Source: JBAQMG01 sp049302575 (GTDB lineage: Bacteria > Bacillota > Desulfitobacteriia > Desulfitobacteriales > Desulfitobacteriaceae). From it: a stretch of DNA of 64,000 nt. Below, one piece after another: positions 34,761 to 42,046 of the stretch (position 1 is the stretch's first letter; each line of letters opens with the position of its first letter). The stretch is from positions 1 to 64,000 of the forward strand of contig JBAQMG010000110.1 of the NCBI GenBank assembly GCA_049302575.1, given 5' to 3'. The position numbers were made by a program, and so were the translations under genes. The notes beneath the pieces were generated by a model, which was given only the letters and a program-made list of their open reading frames with translations, was not told the DNA's origin and ran no database searches.

Positions 34761-34933
34761 AGTTGAAATAGGATAGAATAACATTTGTCTAGATAAGTTT
34801 CGATTAGTAATGTGCATGAAGGAAATTATTCGGAACTTATCTAGAACTTATAGTATCAATAACTTGGAAATAACTGAGCTAAAGTGTAAGATAGCCGTAA
34901 AAATAGATAGATAACTTAGGGGGTAAGTAGCGC

Positions 34934-36223
34934 ATGACATTTCAGGATGAAAGAAGCCGCGAGGCCTTTGCAAGGGCTAAAAAGGTAATTCCGGGAGGAG
35001 TAAATTCTCCTGTACGGGCGTTTAAATCTGTGGGGCGTGATCCTGTATTTATCGAACGAGGTGCAGGGACTAGGATCTGGGATATCGATGGTAATAGTTA
35101 TCTTGATTATGTCGGGTCATGGGGGCCCTTGATTGTCGGGCATGCCCATCCTGAGGTCGTTGAGGCTATCAAACGCGCAGCGAAACGAGGAACAAGCTAT
35201 GGTGCTCCCACTGAGCTAGAAACAGATCTGGCTGATGAGGTTCTTAGAGCTTATCCTTCGATGGAGATGGTTCGGATGGTCAATTCAGGTACGGAAGCAA
35301 CCATGAGTGCCTTGCGTCTAGCACGTGGAGCCACTGGCAGAACAAAAATTGTTAAGTTTGAAGGGTGTTATCATGGCCATTCAGATTCCTTATTGATCAA
35401 GGCAGGCAGCGGAGCCTTGACCTTAGGTGTACCAGATTCGCCAGGGGTACCGGCACAGGTAGCAGCGATCACAATTTCCGCCCAATATAATAATCTGGAG
35501 GGCTTGAGGGAAATCTTCTCTCGCGAAGGCGAAGCTATTGCCGCAGTTATTTTAGAGCCGGTTGCCGGCAATATGGGAGTCGTTTTACCTGAACCAGGAT
35601 TTCTGCAAGGTGTTCGTGATCTGACGACGAAATACGGCGCCTTATTAATTTTTGATGAAGTCATGACTGGTTTTAGGGTAAGTTATGGCGGAGCACAAGG
35701 GCGTTTCAAGCTGGATCCGGATATAACTTGTTTGGGAAAGGTCATTGGTGGTGGACTTCCTGTGGGAGCGTATGGTGGGAAGCGGGAGTTAATGGAACAA
35801 ATTGCCCCAAGTGGTCCTATCTATCAGGCCGGGACGCTCTCGGGTAATCCTTTGGCTATGGCGGCAGGTAGGGCGACCTTGAAAATTTTGCAGCGTCCAG
35901 GAACCTATGAAAACCTAGAGATCAGGACGTTGCGGCTCGCTGATGGTCTGAAATTGTTAGCCGGTGAAGCAGGGTTTCCGCTCACGGTAAACGTGATCGG
36001 CGCAATGTTTTCGGCATTTTTCACAGCAGAGCTTGTTAAAGATTATGCTAGTGCGTGTACTTCAAATGTAGAACTTTTTGCCCGTTATTATAGGGGTATG
36101 CTTGAACGGGGTGTATATTTAGCCCCAAGCCAATATGAAGCAGTATTTATGTCCACACTCCATACTGATGCGGAGATTGATTTTACCTTGGAGCAGGTAA
36201 GACAAGTGCTGAAAACTCTTTAG
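34934..36223 (+). CDS. hemL: Glutamate-1-semialdehyde 2,1-aminomutase
   Basis: PLP enzyme that makes 5-aminolevulinate from glutamate-1-semialdehyde. The 429-residue length is standard. The N-terminal VIPGGVNSPVRAFKSVG, the GSGTEATMSALRLAR phosphate-binding type segment (MVNSGTEATMSALRL), DEVMTGFRV and the PLP lysine in CLGKVIGGGLPVGAYGG are present. ATG 34934 has GGGGGTAAG upstream. It completes the early pathway together with hemA, hemB and hemC. Confidence 0.96.
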   Translation: MTFQDERSREAFARAKKVIPGGVNSPVRAFKSVGRDPVFIERGAGTRIWDIDGNSYLDYVGSWGPLIVGHAHPEVVEAIKRAAKRGTSYGAPTELETDLADEVLRAYPSMEMVRMVNSGTEATMSALRLARGATGRTKIVKFEGCYHGHSDSLLIKAGSGALTLGVPDSPGVPAQVAAITISAQYNNLEGLREIFSREGEAIAAVILEPVAGNMGVVLPEPGFLQGVRDLTTKYGALLIFDEVMTGFRVSYGGAQGRFKLDPDITCLGKVIGGGLPVGAYGGKRELMEQIAPSGPIYQAGTLSGNPLAMAAGRATLKILQRPGTYENLEIRTLRLADGLKLLAGEAGFPLTVNVIGAMFSAFFTAELVKDYASACTSNVELFARYYRGMLERGVYLAPSQYEAVFMSTLHTDAEIDFTLEQVRQVLKTL

Positions 36224-36356
36224 AGTTTTCACGAGGCGCGATGCACGAAACACAAAACACAAAACACGAGGTACGAAGTACGAAGCACGGTGGTTGACGA
36301 GATCTGACGTTGAATCTCGTGTGATTTGGTCTTGAACCTCGAACATCGAAAAAGGG
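36222..36356. repeat. GC-rich dispersed repeat after hemL
   Basis: cacgaggcgcgatgcacga, then acacaaaacacaaaacacga, then gaggtacgaagtacgaagc, ending with cctcgaacatcgaa just before the next ribosome-binding site. Confidence 0.75.
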
Positions 36357-36366
36357 GGGACATAGT

Positions 36367-36657
36367 ATGGAACGTAAAAATGTTTTACGTACTCTGATCA
36401 GCCTGGTGTTGTTAGCAGCCTTGGTGACTGTGTTAATCGTATCGCAAAATCATGATCCTAGTAATCCTCATAGTACTGTTGATAAACAAGTGTGGATTAA
36501 TGGTCCTAAAGGGCATGGCTATGCTGTTAATAATAATCAACAGCCTTGGAAGCAGTGTTATACTTGCCATATTAAAAAAGGTTTTGGTGGCGAAAGCTAT
36601 TGTATAGCTTGCCATGAACAATCCGGAGTAAAAGTCAAGATACCGCAAAAACCATAA
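36367..36657 (+). CDS. Small membrane-anchored diheme c-type cytochrome
   Basis: A 96-residue protein with one N-terminal helix (LISLVLLAALVTVLIVSQ) and two CXXCH motifs close together in the C-terminal half: WKQCYTCHIKKG and SYCIACHEQSG. ATG 36367 has AAAGGGGGGA upstream. It could shuttle electrons or act in heme delivery; the size and two-heme layout resemble small NapB-like or cytochrome c-type subunits but I do not assign it to either. It stands at the end of the heme operon, so expression with heme synthesis is likely. Confidence 0.75.
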   Translation: MERKNVLRTLISLVLLAALVTVLIVSQNHDPSNPHSTVDKQVWINGPKGHGYAVNNNQQPWKQCYTCHIKKGFGGESYCIACHEQSGVKVKIPQKP

Positions 36658-36703
36658 TATGGGATGACGGGTTTTGACCTTTGGATATATTTTGGGTAAA
36701 GAA

Positions 36704-36726
36704 AAGACCTCCCACAGGGAGGTCTT
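36704..36726 (-). terminator. Terminator of the RelE-type toxin operon
   Basis: aagacctccc (36704-36713) and gggaggtctt (36717-36726) form a perfect 10-bp stem with a 3-base loop; on the minus strand it is followed by ttctttaccc, and the toxin stop codon lies at its edge. Confidence 0.7.
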
Positions 36727-37081
36727 AAGTGCAGTAGGTATTAATTATATCCAGTATCTCTTTACTAGTAATATTTTCTTTGTCCTTTTTGGAGTAAATA
36801 GTCAGAAGATAAATCTCTGTATCATTTTTAATGACATAATATATAAGTCTAAAACCGTTTGATTTTCCTACATTAGCACTTGTATTGGCCACCCTGACCT
36901 TATAAGTACGCTCATAATTCGGTAGTCTCAAATCAGTAATTTCATCGCCTAACAGGTTGCCGTTTTCAAGATTAACTACAATTCTTGATATATCATCGTC
37001 TATTTTGAAATATCTCTTCTTGCGTTTATAATAATCAACAACTTCTAAAAATCTTGGAGTAGGTATTACTTGATAGAACAT
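36725..37081 (-). CDS. RelE/ParE-type toxin-like protein
   Basis: A 118-residue basic protein with the RelE-fold pattern: N-terminal helix (RFLEVVDYYKRKKRYFKIDDD), a middle RLPNYERTYKVRVANTSANV strand region and C-terminal GFRLIYYVIKNDTEIYLLTI, which is the usual core of mRNA interferases and related toxins. It starts directly after the stop of the small upstream gene, the classical antitoxin-toxin order. Confidence 0.7.
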   Translation of the reverse strand: MFYQVIPTPRFLEVVDYYKRKKRYFKIDDDISRIVVNLENGNLLGDEITDLRLPNYERTYKVRVANTSANVGKSNGFRLIYYVIKNDTEIYLLTIYSKKDKENITSKEILDIINTYCT

Positions 37082-37285
37082 TTAAAACTTTTCTTCTTTA
37101 TCCTTTTGTTCTTTTATATAATCCCACCAAGACTTTTTAGGAAGTTTTCCTTCCCTCATTAGCCTCATTTCATGAACAGACCGCGCTAGTGATTGAGAAG
37201 GAGAAATTGGTCGCTTCAAGTCGTGGTCTGTGGTATTCACTTTAAATCTCCTGCCTTTTTTACTTCTATTTAAATCCTTACTCAT
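37082..37285 (-). CDS. Antitoxin-like small protein
   Basis: A 67-residue hydrophilic, charged protein (MSKDLNRSKKGRRFKVNTTD; then PISPSQSLARSVHEMRLMRE) with no clear DNA-binding domain. It precedes the RelE-like gene with no gap and has GAAGGTGA 7 bases upstream on the minus strand. Its role as antitoxin is inferred from position and size. Confidence 0.6.
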   Translation of the reverse strand: MSKDLNRSKKGRRFKVNTTDHDLKRPISPSQSLARSVHEMRLMREGKLPKKSWWDYIKEQKDKEEKF

Positions 37286-37406
37286 ATAATATCACCTTCT
37301 CAAAACTAATTCAATGACAATCTGATTAATTCTAGAAATATAGAATATATGGGTAATTATACCATGTAATTATTTAACAGAATGATGAATAAAAGAGAGT
37401 GTTTTT

Positions 37407-37778
37407 ATGCCATTACCACAAGAAGAAAAACAATACACATATGCAGACTACTTAACGTGGCCGGAAGATGAAAGACGGGAAATTATTGACGGTGTACCCT
37501 ATATGCAAGCAGCTCCGTCACCGGCGCATCAATTAATTTCTGGTGAATTGCATAGACAGTTTGCAAATTATTTACAAGGTAAGCCTCGCAAGGCTTACCC
37601 GGCACCATTTTGTGTTAGATTAACTAAGGGTGATGAAAAGCAAAACGAAGATATTAGAATAGTTGTTGAACCCGACATTACCATTGTATGTGACAAATCC
37701 AAGATTGATGAAAAAATAACTGCAGCCATATTCCCAGATTTAAGAGTAGATTTAAGCACGGTATTTCCTGATGAATAA
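37407..37778 (+). pseudogene. Uma2-family (DUF820) endonuclease, internally deleted
   Basis: The N-terminal part (YTYADYLTWPEDERREIIDG, then APSPAHQLISGELHRQFANY and VEPDITIVCDKSKID) and the C-terminal end (IFPDLRVDLSTVF) of a Uma2 nuclease are joined directly. About 60 residues between, which normally contain the PDLIIEILSPS catalytic strand and the lysine, are missing, leaving 123 of about 190 residues. The frame is kept, but the PD-(D/E)xK centre is lost, so activity is unlikely. Confidence 0.75.
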
Positions 37779-37789
37779 CAAATTACAAT

Positions 37790-37833
37790 AAAAAGCCGGT
37801 TTTCCATATTCTAAGGATTAACTGGCTTTTTAC
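37790..37833 (+). terminator. Terminator after the Uma2 gene
   Basis: aaaaagccggtt (37790-37801) pairs with aactggcttttt (37820-37831), T-rich end. Confidence 0.75.
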
Positions 37834-37952
37834 TTAGCTTTGGAGGTTTTTGAGATAAAGGTCATCTCTCTTAAAGTTGTAAGCACAAAAAAAGAACCAA
37901 TCGGAAATATTTGGAATATAGTGGAATAAAAGCTTTGATCTGGGGGAGAGCC

Positions 37953-38726
37953 GTGGATAGAGAGGATAGATTTTTATTATTAGAACAATTAGAAAAAATG
38001 CGGCAGTCGAGGGTGTTAGTGTATTTTGCTTATACCCCGTTAGATGATAGTATTTTAGTTCCACTCTATAAACAATTAAAGGAGATTGGGCATACTCGAA
38101 AAATTGATCTTATTTTGCATAGCTATGGTGGAGCGGTAGATACTCCCTTTAAAGTAGTTTCTCTGATCAGAGAATTTTGCCAGGAATTTGCGGTAATCGT
38201 GCCCTTTGCCGCGAAATCAGCGGCTTCGATGGTTGTCTTGGGCGCCGATGAGGTCGTGATGGGTCCCTTCTCCGAACTGGGACCGATTGATCCTCTAGTT
38301 AAACATCCTGTTTATAAGGATGTCTGGGTTCCGGTTCAAGCAGTTAGATATTGTATTGACTATTTGCAGCGTTCGATAGTTAATAGTCAAAATCCGGAAG
38401 TGGCCTCTTTCATCAGTACACCTATATTACAGAAACTTGATCCCTGGTTAATTGGAGACTATGAAAAGACACTTAAAGCCTCCCGACAGTATGCTGAAGC
38501 ACTGCTTACCCGCTATATGTTAAGGGAAGCTCTCCAAAGCATTCCTTTAGTTGTAGAGGCTTTAACCGAGGGGTATTTTTCACACGGTTATCCAATTGGG
38601 CGAAGAGAGGCTAAAGAACTAGGACTTAAAGTAACCGAAGCAGATGAAGAACTATGGGATGTGATTTGGAAATTGTATATGGGATATGAGGAATTATTCC
38701 AAGTTGAAGATGCTAATTTAAGTTAA
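37953..38726 (+). CDS. SDH-type ClpP/SppA-fold serine protease-like protein
   Basis: A 257-residue soluble protein of the serine dehydrogenase proteinase group (ClpP/crotonase fold). Motifs: LILHSYGGAVDTPFKV (oxyanion region), then PFAAKSAASMVVLGADEVVMG with the likely nucleophile Ser in AKSAAS, and FSELGPIDP. No signal peptide. I take GTG 37953 as the start because GGGGGAG (37942-37948) precedes it; the TTG at 37911 has no such site. Its substrate is unknown. Confidence 0.75.
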   Translation: MDREDRFLLLEQLEKMRQSRVLVYFAYTPLDDSILVPLYKQLKEIGHTRKIDLILHSYGGAVDTPFKVVSLIREFCQEFAVIVPFAAKSAASMVVLGADEVVMGPFSELGPIDPLVKHPVYKDVWVPVQAVRYCIDYLQRSIVNSQNPEVASFISTPILQKLDPWLIGDYEKTLKASRQYAEALLTRYMLREALQSIPLVVEALTEGYFSHGYPIGRREAKELGLKVTEADEELWDVIWKLYMGYEELFQVEDANLS

Positions 38727-38822
38727 GGCAATTGCTAAAAGTAGTGCAACAGACTTTATATCACGTCTCTAAGAATAATTGAATATTTTTAGAGGCGTGA
38801 ACTTAAATTAAGTAAATATTGT

Positions 38823-38851
38823 TTGGAGAGAGAAATCTTTTGTGGTATAGT
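38823..38851 (+). promoter_or_regulatory. Promoter of the second tatA
   Basis: TTGGAG (38823-38828), 17 bases, TATAGT (38846-38851). It overlaps the first codons of the longer possible reading frame, which excludes a start at 38823. A hairpin with tcacgtctct / agaggcgtga arms lies just upstream (38761-38800). Confidence 0.6.
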
Positions 38852-38873
38852 AAGTTTAACGGAGGTGATTTTA

Positions 38874-39053
38874 ATGCTAACGACATTTGGCTTTTTGAAT
38901 CCGACTGAATTGATTATTATTCTTGTCATTGCGTTAATTATATTTGGTCCTGGCAAGTTGCCCGATTTAGGCAAGTCCCTAGGCAAGGGAATCAACGAAT
39001 TTAAGGCAGCAACTAACCTAGAACCAGATAAAAAGGATGAAATCGAAAAATAA
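38874..39053 (+). CDS. tatA: Twin-arginine translocase protein TatA (second copy)
   Basis: A 59-residue TatA: N-terminal helix LNPTELIIILVIALIIFGPG, the FGPGKLPDLGKSLG hinge and amphipathic helix, then a short acidic tail. GGAGGTGATTTTA precedes ATG 38874, and the promoter is 23 bases upstream, so it is a single-gene unit. It is shorter and more TatA-like than the copy at 17245; the two may form a TatA/TatB-like division with the single TatC. Confidence 0.92.
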   Translation: MLTTFGFLNPTELIIILVIALIIFGPGKLPDLGKSLGKGINEFKAATNLEPDKKDEIEK

Positions 39054-39091
39054 TTGAACAAACAAGATGCTTAGTATAATTATACGAAGAT

Positions 39092-39138
39092 AGCTACAGA
39101 TTAAGGGGCACCAACTTGGTGCCTCTTAATCTGTAGCT
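39092..39138. terminator. Bidirectional terminator between tatA and coat genes
   Basis: A 21-bp stem, left arm from 39092 to 39112 (agctacagattaagg...), right arm 39118-39138, with one G:T pair and a 5-base loop. It separates convergent genes. Confidence 0.75.
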
Positions 39139-39142
39139 CACG

Positions 39143-39421
39143 TTAAATTTGCAGCTGCCCAAATTTGTCTTTAGCCTGTTGGACTTCTTGACTAGGCGCA
39201 TCAGTTGGAGTATACCAACCTTTCTGGTTCATCGTGTTATAGATATTTTCGTGGATGGAGTGTTCTTCATTAAGGATATTTTTGAGATTTTGCCTTAGAT
39301 TACTACAGGTTGTCTCCGTGATAAACGTGTTATAGGCAGAGGTAATCTGCTTTTCGGTAGCCAATAAATCAGTCAATATCTCCTGTTCGGTTAAATTTTG
39401 TTGTTGTTGCGTTGTATTCAT
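39143..39421 (-). CDS. CotF-like spore coat protein
   Basis: A 92-residue ferritin-like helical protein: LTEQEILTDLLATEKQITSA, then CSNLRQNLKNILNEEHSIHE and MNQKGWYTPTDAPSQEV. This is the CotF pattern of helices ending in 'kGWY.P'. ATG 39421 is preferred to ATG 39433 because the GGGTGA lies before it. It has a neighbouring small helical coat-like gene on the same strand, 24 bases upstream. Confidence 0.8.
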   Translation of the reverse strand: MNTTQQQQNLTEQEILTDLLATEKQITSAYNTFITETTCSNLRQNLKNILNEEHSIHENIYNTMNQKGWYTPTDAPSQEVQQAKDKFGQLQI

Positions 39422-39445
39422 AGCTTCACCCATTCCTTTCTAAAA

Positions 39446-39655
39446 TTATTGATGTGAGTTCAGGTAATTCAACAAGGTATCATAATGTTTGCGATGTTGT
39501 TCAGAAATGGAATAAAGCTGTGTCCGAATGGAAGGGTCATTAACTGATTGGGCTGAATGAGCGTATTTGTGAACTAACAAAGCTTCGGCACCAAGTTGGT
39601 CATTGAGAATTGCCAAATTACGGGAAGTTAACTGTGGCGCATTTTGGTTGCTCAT
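39446..39655 (-). CDS. Small helical coat-associated protein (CotF-like partner)
   Basis: A 69-residue protein with two predicted helices: LTSRNLAILNDQLGAEALLV and RTQLYSISEQHRKHYDTLLN, ending in NSHQ. Small proteins of this kind stand beside CotF-type genes in Clostridia. ATG 39655 has GAGGATGA upstream on the minus strand; the longer frame from 39688 adds MFQKYDEEDDL, which spans that ribosome-binding site. Confidence 0.6.
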   Translation of the reverse strand: MSNQNAPQLTSRNLAILNDQLGAEALLVHKYAHSAQSVNDPSIRTQLYSISEQHRKHYDTLLNYLNSHQ

Positions 39656-39742
39656 TAAATCATCCTCCTCGTCATACTTTTGAAACACAAGAATTAGAAT
39701 GCCTCATATTTGTTTTTCTTATGCGTACTGGCAGGAAAATTA

Positions 39743-39912
39743 ATTCATAATGCACGTTAATCAATTCATAATGCATAATTAACACTTATACCAATGAATT
39801 ATGCATTATGCAGTAGTAGAAGAGGGATACTATGATAATTCATAATTCATAATTAAGCATCGTGAACTATTAAATGCATAATGCATAATTGCGTATTATG
39901 CATTATGCATTG
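39743..39912. repeat. Cluster of AT-rich palindromic repeats
   Basis: At least eight units of the taattatgcattatgaatt type in both orientations fill the gap between the coat genes and the DUF2600 gene, for example aattcataatgcataattaa, aattatgcattatgcag and attcataattcataattaag. It is the densest site in the window. Confidence 0.85.
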
Positions 39913-39931
39913 ATAGAAGGGTGTGTTCTTC

Positions 39932-41005
39932 TTGCTTAAAACTCTAATTTTTCGACCTAGCAGTAACCCAGTGCTGATCTATAAGTTTATTAAGCAGATC
40001 TTTCCTAAGGTTAAAAGAGAGCTTGAGCGTTGGCGAGCTCTGGCGGCAGCTTGTCCGGAACCGTTGTTAGCTGCGGCGGCCTGTGAAAGTATTCGGACTA
40101 AAAGTTTTCATTGTCAAGGCGGAAGTATTTATGCGCTTTATCCTGGGGTGAATACCGAAAAAGCCGTCGAATTTATCGTGGCTTACCAAACAATGAGCGA
40201 TTATTTAGATAACTTAGTTGATAGTTTAGAGGTTCAGGATGAAATGGCCTTCGCGCAGCTGCATTTAGCAATGAGGGATGCCTTGTATCCTGAATATGGT
40301 ACTACAGATTATTATTTGTATTTTCCTTATCGTGAGGACGGAGGGTATCTAGATAAGTTGGTAAAAAGTTGTCAAGCGAATATCTCTAGCCTGCCAGCTT
40401 ATGAATTAATTAAAACTGATCTTCTCTGGTTAGCCAACCTTTATGCTCAGTTACAAACCTATAAGCACCTGGCTTGGGATAAAAGGGAAGGCAAAATGTT
40501 GACTTGGATAAATACGCATAGACTAGCTGACCCCCAAATTTCAGAGTGGGAATTTGCAGCGGCTACAGGCTCGACCTTAGGGATTTTTTGTTTATATGCG
40601 CTTGCATATAAACCTGCGCTTTCTCAGGAACAGGTCAAAGCTCATAAAGAAGTGTATTTTCCCTGGATCGCCGGACTTCACATCTTGCTGGATTACTTGA
40701 TAGATTTAGCTGAAGACAAAGAAACAGGGCAATTGAATTTTGTCGAGTACTATGCTAGTAGTCAAAAAATCCGAGATCGTTTGGAGCTGTTTTGGGAACA
40801 GGCCTGGGCAGGAGCGGACGAGCTTGACTATCCGAATTTTCACAAGCTGGTTTTGCAGGGATTGTTGGCTTTGTATCTTTCCGATCCCAAAAGTTCAGAA
40901 TTGGAAATCCAGTCAACAACTAAGCATTTATTAAGAAAAGGTGGAACAGGGGTTAGATTATTACATGGGGTATGTAGTATTCTGCGTAGGCGTGGTATCA
41001 TCTAG
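39932..41005 (+). CDS. DUF2600 family protein (tetraprenyl-beta-curcumene synthase-like)
   Basis: A 357-residue all-helical protein of the YtpB family, in Bacillus a terpene synthase that cyclises tetraprenyl diphosphate to a sesquarterpene. Features: VKRELERWRALAAACPEPLL, SDYLDNLVDS (Asp-rich motif) and HILLDYLIDLAEDKETGQLN (second Asp-rich region). TTG 39932 has AGAAGGG 10 bases upstream. Sesquarterpenes are linked to spores in Bacillus. A polyprenyl synthase gene lies 1 kb downstream on the other strand, which could supply its substrate. Confidence 0.8.
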   Translation: MLKTLIFRPSSNPVLIYKFIKQIFPKVKRELERWRALAAACPEPLLAAAACESIRTKSFHCQGGSIYALYPGVNTEKAVEFIVAYQTMSDYLDNLVDSLEVQDEMAFAQLHLAMRDALYPEYGTTDYYLYFPYREDGGYLDKLVKSCQANISSLPAYELIKTDLLWLANLYAQLQTYKHLAWDKREGKMLTWINTHRLADPQISEWEFAAATGSTLGIFCLYALAYKPALSQEQVKAHKEVYFPWIAGLHILLDYLIDLAEDKETGQLNFVEYYASSQKIRDRLELFWEQAWAGADELDYPNFHKLVLQGLLALYLSDPKSSELEIQSTTKHLLRKGGTGVRLLHGVCSILRRRGII

Positions 41006-41203
41006 CAAGAGCTTACTGTTTTTCATTTGTATAAAAAACTATTAATCTAAAATCACTAAGATTCGGATCACTGCAAAAGTTAATCTCAAAAATTATCTCT
41101 TTTGAAAGATACTATCAACCGTGATATATATATGTCATAAGTAAAACATAATTCATTTTGAAATATGGCGCTAAAGTTGTATATATTTTGAAACGGAATT
41201 ATA

Positions 41204-41476
41204 ATGGATATATTAAAAGTTTCAGCAGGGAGGGATTTACTCTTGGCTATTCCGAAAAAGTTAGATCAAAATACAGCCAGTGCGCTTCGCTCCATTTTAT
41301 ATTCATTGAATTTACCTAAAAACAGAATGATCATTGATCTGAACAATGACACGGTAGAAGTCGAGGAGGATCATAATATTGACGATCTTCTCCAATGGGC
41401 TGGAACCCTGTCCACAGAACAAGCAAAAGATTTGCAGGAAAAAATCAATAGGAACAGGGAAGCGGATTGGGATTGA
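41204..41476 (+). CDS. VapB-like antitoxin
   Basis: A 90-residue acidic protein directly before and overlapping (1 base) a PIN-domain toxin gene. It has an N-terminal strand region (RDLLLAIPKKLDQNTASALR) and a C-terminal acidic helix (LSTEQAKDLQEKINRNREAD). No obvious AbrB or RHH signature. The role is inferred from the pairing. Confidence 0.6.
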   Translation: MDILKVSAGRDLLLAIPKKLDQNTASALRSILYSLNLPKNRMIIDLNNDTVEVEEDHNIDDLLQWAGTLSTEQAKDLQEKINRNREADWD

Positions 41477-41874
41477 TGAATCATAAGGGTTATTTGCTTG
41501 ACACCAATATAATCATCGGACTGTTTTGTAATGACCAAGTTGTTGTTGATTTTTTGAGGCAGGCTGCTAGAGACAGAATGTATATCTATATATCTGTCAT
41601 GACTGAGTGTGAAATTTTTAGCGGTCAAAAGATTGAGCAAGGCTCCAGCGAGATTAGGTTTCTCAATAATCAACGATACATTGAAATTGATTCTAAAATC
41701 GCTCGTGCTGCGGGTGATATACGTAGGGAACAAAAACAGAATGGACGAAAATTAAAAGCACCAGATGCGATTATTATCGCTAGTGCGCGTGAACATCAGC
41801 TCGTCTTAGTATCTCGTGATAACGATATGAATTTTGTCCAATCTGAATATGGCATTCCAATTACCAAATTATAG
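41476..41874 (+). CDS. vapC: VapC-like PIN-domain RNase toxin
   Basis: A 132-residue PIN domain with its acidic metal ligands: LLDTNIIIG, MTECEIFSG, APDAIIIASA and VSRDND. VapC toxins cut tRNA or rRNA when not held by the antitoxin. ATG 41476 overlaps the antitoxin stop (TGATG), so expression is coupled. All catalytic acids are in place, so it is probably active. Confidence 0.82.
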   Translation: MNHKGYLLDTNIIIGLFCNDQVVVDFLRQAARDRMYIYISVMTECEIFSGQKIEQGSSEIRFLNNQRYIEIDSKIARAAGDIRREQKQNGRKLKAPDAIIIASAREHQLVLVSRDNDMNFVQSEYGIPITKL

Positions 41875-41924
41875 GTCTTTATCATTGTAATGAATGAAGA
41901 TCCCAAGAAGTGTAGGAGACATTC

Positions 41925-42046
41925 ATGAGAAATTTTTTCTATGCAAGAGTCAGCAGCAAAGATCAGTTTTTAGAGAGACAAATTTCTGTCACTAAAGAGA
42001 TCGGAATTGATGAAGAATATTTATAGAAAAGGCAAGCGGTAAAGAG
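41925..42046 (+). pseudogene. Serine recombinase N-terminal remnant
   Basis: ATG 41925 with TAGGAG upstream starts RNFFYARVSSKDQFLERQIS, the N-terminus of a resolvase with the catalytic Ser in ARVSS. The frame ends at TAG 42024 after 33 codons, but one base over it continues as IEKASGKELS, the expected next part of a resolvase (FxEKxSGK). The rest is replaced by the end of the convergent polyprenyl synthase gene. Confidence 0.75.

Noticed and set aside
39743..39912. Repeat cluster considered as CRISPR
   Set aside because: Units are very short, AT-rich, in both orientations and have no regular unique spacers; no cas genes are present.
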